From Bacteroidota bacterium (GTDB lineage: Bacteria > Bacteroidota > Bacteroidia > Bacteroidales > Dysgonomonadaceae): a stretch of DNA of 20,670 bases. Made by a program: the position numbers and the translations under genes. The notes below the pieces were generated by a model. That model was given only the letters and a program-made list of their open reading frames with translations, was not told the origin of the DNA and ran no database searches. Below, in pieces: positions 1 to 8,272 of this stretch. How positions within the stretch are numbered: the stretch's first letter is position 1; every line of letters begins with the position of its first letter. Location: positions 1-20,670 of the forward strand of contig JAEZZZ010000136.1 of assembly GCA_023418255.1 (NCBI GenBank), given 5' to 3'.

Positions 1-219
1 GCGATTTATTTGCGTGTCTGGCATAAAACCGAACAGAAGATTAAATGATAAACTTGTTAAAGAACTCGTGGAGTTTGCAGCCATTGCTGCATGACTCATA
101 TAGTAAATTTTTAACGGACTATTGTAAAATGCAAAATGAATTTATCTGCCGATACGTTCGTGTTGAATTCATTTTTATCGAACAAGGTAGCCTAAAATAA
201 AAAAGAGCCATCTTGTTCA
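1..219. other. left-edge stretch without a recognisable intact gene
   Basis: Two plus-strand frames are open from the window edge. One ends at 46-48 (15 codons) and the other at 92-94 (30 codons, ending LVEFAAIAA). Either could be the C-terminus of a gene lying mostly outside the window, but I recognise neither. The sequence at 104-120, TAAATTTTTAACGGACT, loosely resembles the reverse complement of a stretch near 471-490 and could be an IS end. Around 197-239 an imperfect hairpin (CTTGTTC paired with GAGCAAG) is flanked by A- and T-runs and could act as a weak terminator. All of this is tentative. Confidence 0.25.
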
Positions 220-382
220 TTACGAGCAAGGCGACTTTTCGTATAAAAAATGAAAAGCTTCTTCTTCAAAATAGCTCCAATCAATTTTATCCGCCAACAA
301 AACAAGTTCGTATCGCTATGAAGTCTTTCAACATGGGGCGGGATAAATCACGCTGTCCTTTTTCGCAAAATTTTCCTATCAT
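220..382 (-). pseudogene. IS5-type transposase N-terminal remnant, frameshifted and truncated
   Basis: From the ATG at 382 the minus strand reads 24 codons containing GKFCEKGQRDLSRPMLKDF. One extra base at 310 breaks the frame. From 309 the next frame reads ELVLLADKIDWSYFEEE and LYEKS before a stop at 220. Together these two pieces resemble the conserved N-terminus of an IS5-family (DUF772-type) transposase, in which a GK..QRDLF.P-like start is followed by HELV.LADKIDW.YFE.EF..LY. The DDE catalytic domain is missing altogether, so this is a dead relic and not a functional transposase. The family assignment rests on motif recall. The frameshift and truncation are visible in the sequence. Confidence 0.55.
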
Positions 383-402
383 AATCTGCAGGGTTTTACT
401 CT

Positions 403-438
403 GTAAAGATACGAAAAAAGACAAATATACACCAAAAA
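403..438 (-). promoter_or_regulatory. promoter-like sequence upstream of the transposase remnant
   Basis: On the minus strand TATATTTG lies at 429-422 and TATCTTTAC at 411-403, both close to the Bacteroidota -7 box TAnnTTTG. A TTGG lies about 24 nt before the second box. The site is 20-45 bp before the remnant ATG at 382, where an IS-borne promoter would be expected. Nothing intact lies downstream. Confidence 0.35.
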
Positions 439-515
439 ATAACGTATATTTTATTGTATTTCAATGCGTTAATTATTTTAAGGATCGGCTGAATAATGTT
501 TCATTATATTACACT

Positions 516-1739
516 TCATAACATTTTCAGCATTTGCAAAAGAGCCATATTGGTAGCGCGTGCAATATTCTCTTCGCGTGAATTGCCGGTATTATATTTT
601 TTTGACACCATCTTTCCTTTCAAATATGTGCAAATCCATACCGTTCCTATGGGTTTTTTATTGCTTCCGCCTGTTGGTCCAGCAATCCCGGAAGTTGCGA
701 TGGCACAATCTGTTCCCATGATTTCGGCACAGTGTTGAGCCATCTGTTCCACAACAGATTGGCTCACAGCTCCCTGCTTATAAAGCGTGGATGATGAAAC
801 CGATAAAACAGTTTCTTTTACCTGATTGCTATACGCCACGATACTGCCTTTAAAGTAATTTGAAGCGCCGGCGACTGATGAAATTTTATGCGCAATACTT
901 CCACCAGTGCAACTTTCGGCCGTCGCAATTGTTAAGCATTTGTTTTTAAGCTTATTACCTACGATATATTCCAGTGGTTGTTCGGTTTCTGCAATAAGCC
1001 AGTTGGCTACGATCCTTTTCAACTTTTCACTTTGTGTAGTTAGTTCCTGAAAATATTCTTTTCCGCGTACGGATAATCTCAGGTAGATAAGGCCGTACGA
1101 AGGTAAGTATGCTAACGAAAGTGGAGTGGGAAGTTCACTTTCATAGGTTTGTAAATATTCGTTGAGGGCTGACTCTGATATGCCCGATATCAGAAACATT
1201 TGTTTTTGATAAGGCATTGATAAAAACCGTTGTTGTAATAGTGGAATAATATCATTTTGCATAGATGTCCGCATTTCAAATGGTACACCCGGCATTGAAA
1301 TGAGGATTTTATCTTCTTGCTCAAACATGAGAATAGGGGCCGTTCCCGTCATGTTTTGGATGACATGGCATTTGTCGGGAACATAGGCTTGTTGGCGTGT
1401 CAATTGATTCATTGAAATCCCGCGCTTTGAAAATAGCAAATCCATATGTCGATAAACGGATGCGTCAAAAACTAGCTGTGAATTGAAATAATCGCACAAC
1501 GTGTGTTTTGTAATATCATCTTTTGTGGGCCCCAATCCACCCGTAAGCAAAACAATGTCGGCGCGAGAAAAAGCAATATCCAGGGCCAATCGAATTGAGT
1601 TTTCATTATCGCCCACAGAGGAGATCGCAACAATTTCAAATCCGCTGTTAGTAAGCGAGGAAGCCATCCACGCAGCATTGCTGTCAACAATTTGACCGAT
1701 AAGAATTTCATCGCCAATAGTAATAATTTCTATTTTCAT
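516..1739 (-). CDS. cinA: CinA family protein (nicotinamide-nucleotide amidohydrolase / competence-damage protein)
   Basis: The protein has 407 residues, the usual length for two-domain CinA. The N-terminal part (about 1-170) is a MoaB/MogA-like molybdopterin-binding fold, with GDEILIG at 9-15 and TGGLGPTKDD at 66-75. The C-terminal part (about 255-400) is the PncC-type NMN deamidase domain, with AESCTGG at 274-280 and TSGIAGPTGG at 349-358. The family hydrolyses nicotinamide mononucleotide to nicotinate mononucleotide in NAD recycling, and the N-terminal domain is linked to ADP-ribose pyrophosphatase activity. I chose the ATG at 1739 because family members begin directly with the MKIEIITIGDE type of sequence. 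An in-frame ATG ten codons upstream would add an unrelated hydrophobic stretch. The gene lies 223 bp downstream of the ABC-transporter operon on the same strand and is probably functionally unrelated to it. Confidence 0.93.
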   Translation of the reverse strand: MKIEIITIGDEILIGQIVDSNAAWMASSLTNSGFEIVAISSVGDNENSIRLALDIAFSRADIVLLTGGLGPTKDDITKHTLCDYFNSQLVFDASVYRHMDLLFSKRGISMNQLTRQQAYVPDKCHVIQNMTGTAPILMFEQEDKILISMPGVPFEMRTSMQNDIIPLLQQRFLSMPYQKQMFLISGISESALNEYLQTYESELPTPLSLAYLPSYGLIYLRLSVRGKEYFQELTTQSEKLKRIVANWLIAETEQPLEYIVGNKLKNKCLTIATAESCTGGSIAHKISSVAGASNYFKGSIVAYSNQVKETVLSVSSSTLYKQGAVSQSVVEQMAQHCAEIMGTDCAIATSGIAGPTGGSNKKPIGTVWICTYLKGKMVSKKYNTGNSREENIARATNMALLQMLKML

Positions 1740-1962
1740 ATTTGATATAAAAAATAATAGGACTGTCAATAATAAATTAGAGGTTATTGCTCTATTATGA
1801 ACCGATTATGTCGGTTTTAAAAAAATATAGGAGCAAATTTATAGAATATCCTTGGAACTTCACATCGCAGAGCGTATGCTTTTATTTCCTCACTTACTCG
1901 GGAATCAACATTATTTGGCATATTTATGGAGATATTTTTTTACCTTTTATTGATAATAAAAC

Positions 1963-3078
1963 TCACCCACGTTTCCGATAGCTGAGCACCGCCCACGTAT
2001 TCAACACGAAAGCAAATCCCAACAAAATCCCCATCGGTTGCAAAATATCCATAAATCCGCTGCCTTTCAGATAAATCAGGCGCATGATTTGTATAAAATA
2101 GGTAAGAGGATTGGCATACGCGATGCTTTGCGCCCACACAGGCATTGCCGAAACGGGTGTAAACATGCCGCTGAGCAAAATGATAATCAGAATGAAAAAC
2201 ATAACTAAGAACATGGATTGCTGCAATGTGTCGGAATAGTTGGAGATGATAATTCCCAAGCCCGAAATGCCGATGATAAATATAATGGATGCCACGTAGA
2301 GCGCAAGCATATTTCCTGACGGCAATAATCCGTATATCAGCCAGATAAGTAGGAAGGAGATGGATAGGATAATCACGCCGATTACCCAAAACGGAATGAG
2401 CTTCGCTACGATAAAATGAAATTTATTTATCGGTGTGGCGTTGATTTGCTGAATGGTGCCTGTTTCCTTTTCACCCACAATATTCAGCGCGGGTAAAATG
2501 CCACATATCAGCGTAATCATCAGCACTATAAATGCCGGAAGCATAAAACGCTTATAGTCTAATGATTTGTTGTACCGATAGTCCGGCACAATTTCAATTC
2601 CGCACACTCTTGCGGATGCTGCCGGTAATAATTCGTTGCGAATTTCCGAAGAGTAATCGTTGAGAATACGCCGCAGATAGTTACTGCCTTGTAATCCTTG
2701 TGTGCTGTTTACGGCGTTAGCGGAAATGCGTACATCGGCTTGTTCGCCTTTTATTAAATCCTTGTCAAACGACGCGGGAATTTCCAAAATCATATCCGCT
2801 TTCCCGCTTTCGATATCATCAAATGCCGCAGCATAATCAGTCGATATGTTGTTTAATATAAAATAGTTAGAGGCGTCTATTTTGCTCACTAATCGTTGCG
2901 AATAGCTACTTTTGCTGTGATCGACCACGTTGATTTTTATATTTTTTACTTCAAACGTGATTGCCCACGGAAAAATAAGCAAGACCAACACCGGATAGCC
3001 TAAAATCATTTTCGGGATAATGGCATTGCGCCAAATCTGTTTAAACTCTTTTTCAATCAAAAACTTCAATGTTTTCAT
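1963..3078 (-). CDS. ABC-2 type permease of the efflux system (second permease)
   Basis: This 371-residue inner-membrane subunit has the classic ABC2_membrane_3 layout. One N-terminal membrane segment (about 23-42) is followed by a periplasmic domain of about 130 residues and then five further segments (about 178-200, 225-250, 258-279, 286-306, 344-366). The cytoplasmic coupling motif EKETGTIQQINATP lies at 203-216. It corresponds to YbhR/YbhS or YhhJ in Escherichia coli, where two such permeases pair with an ATPase and an HlyD-type adaptor. The start codon overlaps the stop of the upstream permease by 4 bp (ATGA), so translation is probably coupled. It is the last gene of the transporter operon. 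The substrate cannot be read from the sequence. Confidence 0.88.
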   Translation of the reverse strand: MKTLKFLIEKEFKQIWRNAIIPKMILGYPVLVLLIFPWAITFEVKNIKINVVDHSKSSYSQRLVSKIDASNYFILNNISTDYAAAFDDIESGKADMILEIPASFDKDLIKGEQADVRISANAVNSTQGLQGSNYLRRILNDYSSEIRNELLPAASARVCGIEIVPDYRYNKSLDYKRFMLPAFIVLMITLICGILPALNIVGEKETGTIQQINATPINKFHFIVAKLIPFWVIGVIILSISFLLIWLIYGLLPSGNMLALYVASIIFIIGISGLGIIISNYSDTLQQSMFLVMFFILIIILLSGMFTPVSAMPVWAQSIAYANPLTYFIQIMRLIYLKGSGFMDILQPMGILLGFAFVLNTWAVLSYRKRG

Positions 3079-4181
3079 TCCATTCGAGGTTTTATTTTAA
3101 TAATGCTCATCACAATCAAGAAAAGGCTCATCGCCGACAAAATAATCATCTCTTTTGCTACGGCCGCGATTCCAAGTCCCTGAATCATAATTTTTTTAAC
3201 GGCATCGATAAACCAGCGTGCCGGAATCAGCGTTGAGAGCCACTGCAAAATATCCGGCATATTGGCAATGCTGAAAATCATGCCTGAAAGTATCAACGTC
3301 GGCATCATCAGTCCGATACCGGAAATGAGTACCGCGCTCACTTGTGTACGCACTAGCGTAGAAATGAACAATCCTAGCGACAGCGACAAAAAAATGAAAA
3401 GCAGCGACACAAACGTGAGCAGCAGCAGGCTGCCTCTGATGGGGACGTGCAGCACAAATACCGATAGTAACAGAATGGTTATCAGATTGACAAACGAAAG
3501 CGATAGGTAGGGAATGGTTTTGGCAATCAGCATCGTACGTGGTTTTAGCGGCGATGTGAGCAGCAATTCCATTGTGCCTTGCTCTTTTTCGCGCACAATG
3601 GATATTGAGGTCATAATGGCGCAGATAATCATCAGCACCAGTCCCATAATTCCCGGCACAAACGTATATGTAGAGCGCATTTCGGGATTGTAGAGCAGTT
3701 TGCTTTTTACATCAATCTGATACGGAGGCTGTTGTTGGCGATTCATTTCCATCTGATATTCGCCAATAATTGCCATCACATAATCGGTGGCAATCGTTCC
3801 TAAATTGGGATCGGACGCATCGGCGAGGATTTGCAGCTGCGCGGTGCCGTTGCGCTGCAACGACGTGTTAAAATTGTTGTCAAACACAATGGCAATATCA
3901 ATTTCGCCACGGCGAAACCGTTCGTCGATATCTTCCATAGATGTTGCCTGACGCTGCATCTTGAAGTAGGAATTGGCATCGATGCGGCGCACGATTTGTT
4001 CCGTTGCGCTGTCGTGCGACGGATTATATACCGCCGTGCGGATATTTTGAAAATCCATATTGATGGCGAAGCCAAAAAGCAATATTTGTACCACCGGCAT
4101 CCCCAGTAAAATGAGCATGGTGCGGCTGTCGCGAAATATGTGGTAAAATTCTTTTCTTACAAATGCGAAAAATTGTTTCAT
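3075..4181 (-). CDS. ABC-2 type permease of the efflux system (first permease)
   Basis: This 368-residue inner-membrane permease is paralogous to its downstream neighbour. Its N-terminal membrane segment is at about 22-41, followed by a soluble periplasmic region to about 170. Five C-terminal segments lie at about 176-196, 222-244, 250-274, 282-303 and 343-361. The coupling motif REKEQGTMELLLTSPL is at 197-212. The frame is open for 51 more codons upstream, but that extension runs through the coding sequence of the preceding ATPase. The ATG at 4181 gives the family start (MKQFFAFVRKEF) and leaves 14 bp after the ATPase stop. With the other permease it should form the heterodimeric membrane pathway of a YbhFSR/YhiI-like exporter. 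Confidence 0.87.
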   Translation of the reverse strand: MKQFFAFVRKEFYHIFRDSRTMLILLGMPVVQILLFGFAINMDFQNIRTAVYNPSHDSATEQIVRRIDANSYFKMQRQATSMEDIDERFRRGEIDIAIVFDNNFNTSLQRNGTAQLQILADASDPNLGTIATDYVMAIIGEYQMEMNRQQQPPYQIDVKSKLLYNPEMRSTYTFVPGIMGLVLMIICAIMTSISIVREKEQGTMELLLTSPLKPRTMLIAKTIPYLSLSFVNLITILLLSVFVLHVPIRGSLLLLTFVSLLFIFLSLSLGLFISTLVRTQVSAVLISGIGLMMPTLILSGMIFSIANMPDILQWLSTLIPARWFIDAVKKIMIQGLGIAAVAKEMIILSAMSLFLIVMSIIKIKPRME

Positions 4182-4195
4182 TGTTGCGTTGATTT

Positions 4196-4933
4196 TTATT
4201 CGGTTCGCGTTGATTTTCGTGCCAAACGGCGAAATACGCCGTCCATCGTTTTTGAAGCATATTGCGATTTCAGTTGTTCCGGCGTGTTCAAGGCGACGAT
4301 TTTGCCATCGACCATGATAGATACGCGATCGCAATATTCCGCTTCGTCCATATAATGCGTTGTAACAAATATGGTGATGCCTTGATCGGCTGCTTCATAA
4401 ATCATTTCCCAAAATTGGCGGCGCATGGCGGGGTCGACACCGCCGGTGGGTTCGTCCAGAAACACAATTTGTGGCGAGTGAAAAATGGCAACCGAAAAAG
4501 CCAGTTTTTGCTTCCATCCAAGCGGTAACGACTTCACCATGGTGTTGCGTTCACTTCGGAAATCGAGGCGCGTGAGTAACGCGTTGGTTTTTTCTTTTAT
4601 CTGTTTGTCGTTCAGCCCATAGATTCCCGCGAATAGCCGTATATTTTCCCACACCTTTAGGTCTTCGTACAGCGAAAATTTCTGACTCATGTAGCCGATA
4701 TTCTTTTTTATTTTTTCGTTCTGTTTGATGATGTCGTAGCCCGCCACCGTACCTTTTCCATGGGTGGGTTTGCTGATGCCGCAGAGCATTTTCATGGCGG
4801 TGGTTTTTCCCGCACCGTTGGCACCGAGAAATCCAAATATTTCGCCTTGATTGACGTCAAAAGATATGTGATCCACGGCGGTGAATGTGCCAAATTTTTT
4901 CGTCAATCCTTCTATTTCAATAACTTTTTTCAT
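4196..4933 (-). CDS. ABC transporter ATPase with non-canonical signature (LPLGW)
   Basis: This 245-residue cytoplasmic ATPase corresponds to the C-terminal ATPase half of the fused YbhF/RbbA proteins of Escherichia coli. Walker A is GANGAGKT at 37-44, the Q-loop is SQKFSLY (Q84), Walker B is IVFLDEP at 156-162, the D-loop is GGVDP, and the H-loop histidine is H193 in TTHYMDEA. The signature is LPLGWKQ at 136-142 instead of LSGGQ. I believe that variant is typical of this half of the family, but this is from memory. The gene lies 229 bp downstream of the other ATPase and 14 bp upstream of the first permease. It most likely works as a heterodimer with the ATPase at 5163-6065. Confidence 0.9.
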   Translation of the reverse strand: MKKVIEIEGLTKKFGTFTAVDHISFDVNQGEIFGFLGANGAGKTTAMKMLCGISKPTHGKGTVAGYDIIKQNEKIKKNIGYMSQKFSLYEDLKVWENIRLFAGIYGLNDKQIKEKTNALLTRLDFRSERNTMVKSLPLGWKQKLAFSVAIFHSPQIVFLDEPTGGVDPAMRRQFWEMIYEAADQGITIFVTTHYMDEAEYCDRVSIMVDGKIVALNTPEQLKSQYASKTMDGVFRRLARKSTRTE

Positions 4934-5162
4934 AATTAAACAGCTATTCGCTTTTTTGCAAAGTGATGCTTTCGTTGTTTTATATTGTTAAATATTTCGA
5001 TCATTGCAGGCTGTCCCGATTTATCGGGAAAAATAGTGAAACAATCTGTATCATTTCTAAACTTAGAGTATTTATTCAAAAGAAAACTTTATCGTTTTGT
5101 TACGAAGGTGATAAATGTCTTGGTTGGCTCGTAATGGCGGATATTTTCTAATTGAAGATAGT
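4934..5162 (-). other. gap inside the efflux operon with a short palindrome
   Basis: The other operon genes are packed within about 15 bp of each other, but 229 bp separate the two ATPase genes. The gap holds a palindrome, TCCCGAT-TT-ATCGGGA, at 5014-5029, resembling small dispersed palindromes often seen between genes in Bacteroidota. A minus-strand frame open from about 5064 could encode up to 43 residues, or 22 from its ATG, ending three bases before the ATPase start. I see no recognisable protein in it. The stretch may be a former gene, a processing site or a small leader peptide. Confidence 0.4.
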
Positions 5163-6065
5163 TCAGTCCACAACGGCCATCGCCATAAAACAGTCTTCCA
5201 CCGTAGGCGCGACGGGTGTTATTCGCACAAAATCATATCCTTGTTGATGCAGATAGCGCGCCAACTCATCGGTTGTGAAATCGTGATAACATGTTACATG
5301 ATGTGTATCGCCAAAGGCATAACAAGTGTTCACTTTCGGATGCGAGCGAATTGTTTTCAACGATGCCGACATGCGTTCGGTTTTCACAGCCCACAGCGTG
5401 TGCGAAAAACTGTTGATAATGCCTTGTGGCGTGTCGGTGGCAATGAAATTACCGTTGCGCATTAGCGCAATGCGGTCACAAAGGCGCGCTTCATCCATAT
5501 ATGCCGTGGAAACCAATATGGTAATGTTGTGTTGTTTTAATTCGGCAAGCATATCCCAAAATTCTTTCCGCGAAACGGGGTCGACACCTGTTGTGGGTTC
5601 GTCCAAAATCAATATTTCCGGCTTATGGATCAACGCGCAGCAAAGTGCCAACTTTTGTTTCATGCCGCCCGAGAGGGCACCGGCACGTCGTTTTTTGAAC
5701 GGTTCCAGTTGTCGATAAATGGCTTGGATGAAGTGATAATTCTTTTTTACGGATGTGTGATACACCGTCGCGAAGAAATTCAAATTTTCCTCTACGCTCA
5801 AATCTTGATACAGCGAAAAGCGTCCCGGCATGTAGCCGATGATGTGGCGAATTTTTTTGTAATCCTTTATCACATTTAGTCCGTTGAGCGTTGCCGCGCC
5901 ACTGTCGGGAAGCATGAGCGACGCCAAAATGCGAAAAAGCGTTGTTTTGCCCGCGCCATCCGGTCCGATTACGCCAAATATTTCGTTGTCGGCAACGGAA
6001 AACGAAATGCCGTTTAACGCCTCAACATTTTTAAATCGTTTATGGATATCAATTGCTTCAATCAT
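5163..6065 (-). CDS. ABC transporter ATPase with degenerate Q- and H-loops
   Basis: This 300-residue ATPase corresponds to the N-terminal ATPase half of YbhF/RbbA. Walker A is GPDGAGKT at 34-41, the signature is canonical (LSGGMKQ at 131-137), Walker B is LILDEP, and the D-loop is TTGVDP. Two catalytic positions differ from consensus. The Q-loop reads MPGRFSLY, with Gly81 where Gln is expected, and the H-loop reads VSTAYMDEA, with Ala188 instead of His. The C-terminal 75 residues form an extra domain like those of drug-export ATPases. Its losses complement those of the second ATPase, so a heterodimer would have one consensus and one degenerate site. It starts 9 bp after the HlyD-type adaptor gene. 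Confidence 0.9.
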   Translation of the reverse strand: MIEAIDIHKRFKNVEALNGISFSVADNEIFGVIGPDGAGKTTLFRILASLMLPDSGAATLNGLNVIKDYKKIRHIIGYMPGRFSLYQDLSVEENLNFFATVYHTSVKKNYHFIQAIYRQLEPFKKRRAGALSGGMKQKLALCCALIHKPEILILDEPTTGVDPVSRKEFWDMLAELKQHNITILVSTAYMDEARLCDRIALMRNGNFIATDTPQGIINSFSHTLWAVKTERMSASLKTIRSHPKVNTCYAFGDTHHVTCYHDFTTDELARYLHQQGYDFVRITPVAPTVEDCFMAMAVVD

Positions 6066-6074
6066 TGCCGATAC

Positions 6075-6992
6075 TTACTTTTGTGCGTCGTTAAAAACTA
6101 CTTCGCCGTACGTTCCGATTTTAAGATAACCATCGTTTTTTACTGCCACTTTTATCGCATACACAAGGTTTGCGCGTGCGTTTTTTGTTTGAATTGTTTT
6201 CGGCGTAAATTCCGACTTATCAGAAATCCATGTTACAACGCCCGCGTATTGTTTCATTTTTCCTTCGCCGTTGTCTGTCAATACTTTTACGCTATCGTTC
6301 AGACGAACACGTGCCAGTTGGTCGTTGGTTACGTAAGCACGCAGAAACATCGTTTCTAAATTCGCAATCTTAAAGAGTGGTGCACCGGGATGTGTCAGTT
6401 CGCCGGCTTCGGCATATTTATTGAGAATCGTACCCGAAATGGGAACGACAATCTTACATTTTTCCAATTGATTATCCAATTGCGCAATCTGAATATCTAT
6501 GGCGGTACTTTGTTCCGATATGCTAAGATTGCTTCGTTGTAACGACGATGTTTGTGCCGAAAGTTGTTTTTCCAGTACATCAATTTGCGCCACGATATCA
6601 TCCATCTGTTTTTGATTTGCCGCGTTGGCGTCAATCAGCTTTTGCGTGCGTTCTTTTTCTTGTTTCAGCGTCTCAATCTGGCGTTCCAGCACAGCTGTTT
6701 GGGTGTCGATGCTAGGACGTTGCGCACGCACGCCACGCGCATTGGCGAGCAAACTCATTTTTTGCAAATAGATTTGTGTGCTGTCGATAGTGCCCACATG
6801 CGTGTCTTTGTTCATATGTGCGCCTTCTGTCATATCGAACTGCAATATTTTGCCCGATACTTCGGACGAGACAGTAATTTCCGTAGCCTCAAACGCGCCG
6901 GTGGCGTCGGCATCGTATTTGTTCTTTGAACAAGAAACTAACGCGACCATAAGGCTTAGCGCGAATAGGGCATAGCTTATATTTTTCATCAT
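6075..6992 (-). CDS. HlyD/AcrA-type periplasmic adaptor lipoprotein
   Basis: This 305-residue membrane-fusion protein probably links the inner-membrane ABC transporter to the outer-membrane channel. A lipoprotein signal ends in LVSC (Cys21), so it is likely lipid-anchored. The first lipoyl half-motif (VSSEVSGKILQFDMTEGAHM, about 41-60) is followed by a long coiled-coil hairpin (about 75-180, rich in Q, E, K and L). The second lipoyl half (VVPISGTILNKYAEAGELT, 182-200) and a beta-barrel region follow. The family in this context is YbhG/YhiI. The gene starts 14 bp after the TolC-type gene. MM at the start leaves two possible initiation codons, which makes no practical difference. Confidence 0.9.
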   Translation of the reverse strand: MMKNISYALFALSLMVALVSCSKNKYDADATGAFEATEITVSSEVSGKILQFDMTEGAHMNKDTHVGTIDSTQIYLQKMSLLANARGVRAQRPSIDTQTAVLERQIETLKQEKERTQKLIDANAANQKQMDDIVAQIDVLEKQLSAQTSSLQRSNLSISEQSTAIDIQIAQLDNQLEKCKIVVPISGTILNKYAEAGELTHPGAPLFKIANLETMFLRAYVTNDQLARVRLNDSVKVLTDNGEGKMKQYAGVVTWISDKSEFTPKTIQTKNARANLVYAIKVAVKNDGYLKIGTYGEVVFNDAQK

Positions 6993-7006
6993 TGTTTCAA
7001 AAAAAA

Positions 7007-8272
7007 TTAATTAGTTGTATGTTTCAAATTATAAATTGACATTAAATATTGAATTTCGTGCAGCGATTTGGCTTGCTTTGCCAGTTCTAACGCGTTGATT
7101 TCTCCAAGCAAATCCGCTACGGTCATGGTGCCGTTTTCCACCTTTGCTTCAGCGGCTGTTTTTATCAGCTGCTGATTGCGAATAATTTCGCTGTCGTCTT
7201 GCATGATGGATCGATATTTTTCTATTTCCAGCTGTTGTTTAGGGATTTGTGCATTAATGTTATATAAAAACGTTTCACGTTTAGAGTCCACCAACTGTTT
7301 TTGCAAATCGATGTTTCTTTTTTCATTTTTATATCGATACAGATTGCTAATATTCCACGAAAGACGCACACCGCCAATGAAATATGGCGAAAAATCGTTG
7401 CTAAACAAATTCAATCCAGGTTTGCCATATCCGCCTTGCGCGAACGCGCCGATAGTTGGCAGATTTTTTGCTCTCAGCACTTTTGTTTGCGAGTCGATGA
7501 AGCTATGTTGTGCATTGAACAGTTGCAATTCGGGTCGATGAATGGCAGGCGAGGGTAACAGCGTTTCCAAGGTGGGTTTTACGAATGTGGTGTTTTCGTC
7601 AATTTCTGTTCCTGTGAGTGCCGACAGCGTTTTTAGATAGGCTTTTAAAGCCGATTCCATCTGCGCACGTTGCTGGCGCGTTTTGAGTTGTTGCACTTTC
7701 ACCGCGCCTAAATCCGCCTCGTTTGCCACGCCGTTGTTGATATAGTTTTCCACTTTATCATAATTGCGTTGAAGCTCTTTTTCCAGCACCGACTGTTGCT
7801 GAAGTTGCTCTTTCAGCAGCAGGATGCCGAAGAAAACACCGTTTACGCGTTCGCGCAAAGCATAGCTTTCCGTTTCAATTTTATGCTTTTCCACTTCAGC
7901 ATTGGCTATTATTTGCGCTTTGCGCGCGGCGGTTTGACCGCCATCCCAAATCACCTGATTCAATTCCGCCACGACACGATATTGGTCTTTGTCGGGAACG
8001 GGAATTTCCACGTTTGGCAACGAAATCGGCACTTCCGGCACTTCCGTTTGATACGTGGCTTGCGCCGTGAGCGACAATTGCGGGAAATATGCCGTGTTGG
8101 CGTTTTTCAGATTATATTTTGCGCTTTGCGCAATGATGTCGTATTGCGCGATTGCGGGATAATGGCTGCGTGCCATTTCTTGGCACTCTTCAATCGTGAG
8201 CGATTGCGCCATGGCGCTCGAAAAACATATCGCGCCGATTAGCCATGTGAAAAATGTTTTCTTTCGTTTCAT
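7007..8272 (-). CDS. TolC-family outer-membrane efflux channel
   Basis: The protein has 421 residues with a cleavable signal peptide (hydrophobic core WLIGAICFSSAMA, then QSLTIEECQEMA). It shows two outer-membrane efflux protein (OEP) repeats, about 25-205 and 230-415, rich in helical Q/A/E/L heptads as expected for the periplasmic barrel. The motif EVEKHKIETESYALRERV in the first repeat and the KAENGTM-like VENGTMTVADLL near the end are typical of TolC-like proteins. It would provide the outer-membrane exit for the adaptor and ABC pump encoded directly downstream. No clear -7 box of its own was seen, so it may be transcribed from the tetR promoter across the 371-bp spacer. Confidence 0.9.
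   Translation of the reverse strand: MKRKKTFFTWLIGAICFSSAMAQSLTIEECQEMARSHYPAIAQYDIIAQSAKYNLKNANTAYFPQLSLTAQATYQTEVPEVPISLPNVEIPVPDKDQYRVVAELNQVIWDGGQTAARKAQIIANAEVEKHKIETESYALRERVNGVFFGILLLKEQLQQQSVLEKELQRNYDKVENYINNGVANEADLGAVKVQQLKTRQQRAQMESALKAYLKTLSALTGTEIDENTTFVKPTLETLLPSPAIHRPELQLFNAQHSFIDSQTKVLRAKNLPTIGAFAQGGYGKPGLNLFSNDFSPYFIGGVRLSWNISNLYRYKNEKRNIDLQKQLVDSKRETFLYNINAQIPKQQLEIEKYRSIMQDDSEIIRNQQLIKTAAEAKVENGTMTVADLLGEINALELAKQAKSLHEIQYLMSIYNLKHTTN

Noticed and set aside
213..521. Plus-strand open frame of 102 codons
   Set aside because: It runs antisense to the transposase remnant, has unusual composition and matches no family I know.
1800..1816. Hairpin AACCGA-TTATG-TCGGTT upstream of cinA as a terminator
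   Set aside because: The stem is only 6 bp and lacks a T-run on the minus strand, where termination of the ABC operon would be needed.
4182..4334. 51-codon N-terminal extension of the first permease
   Set aside because: It is the out-of-frame reading of the preceding ATPase gene; the family start is the ATG at 4181.
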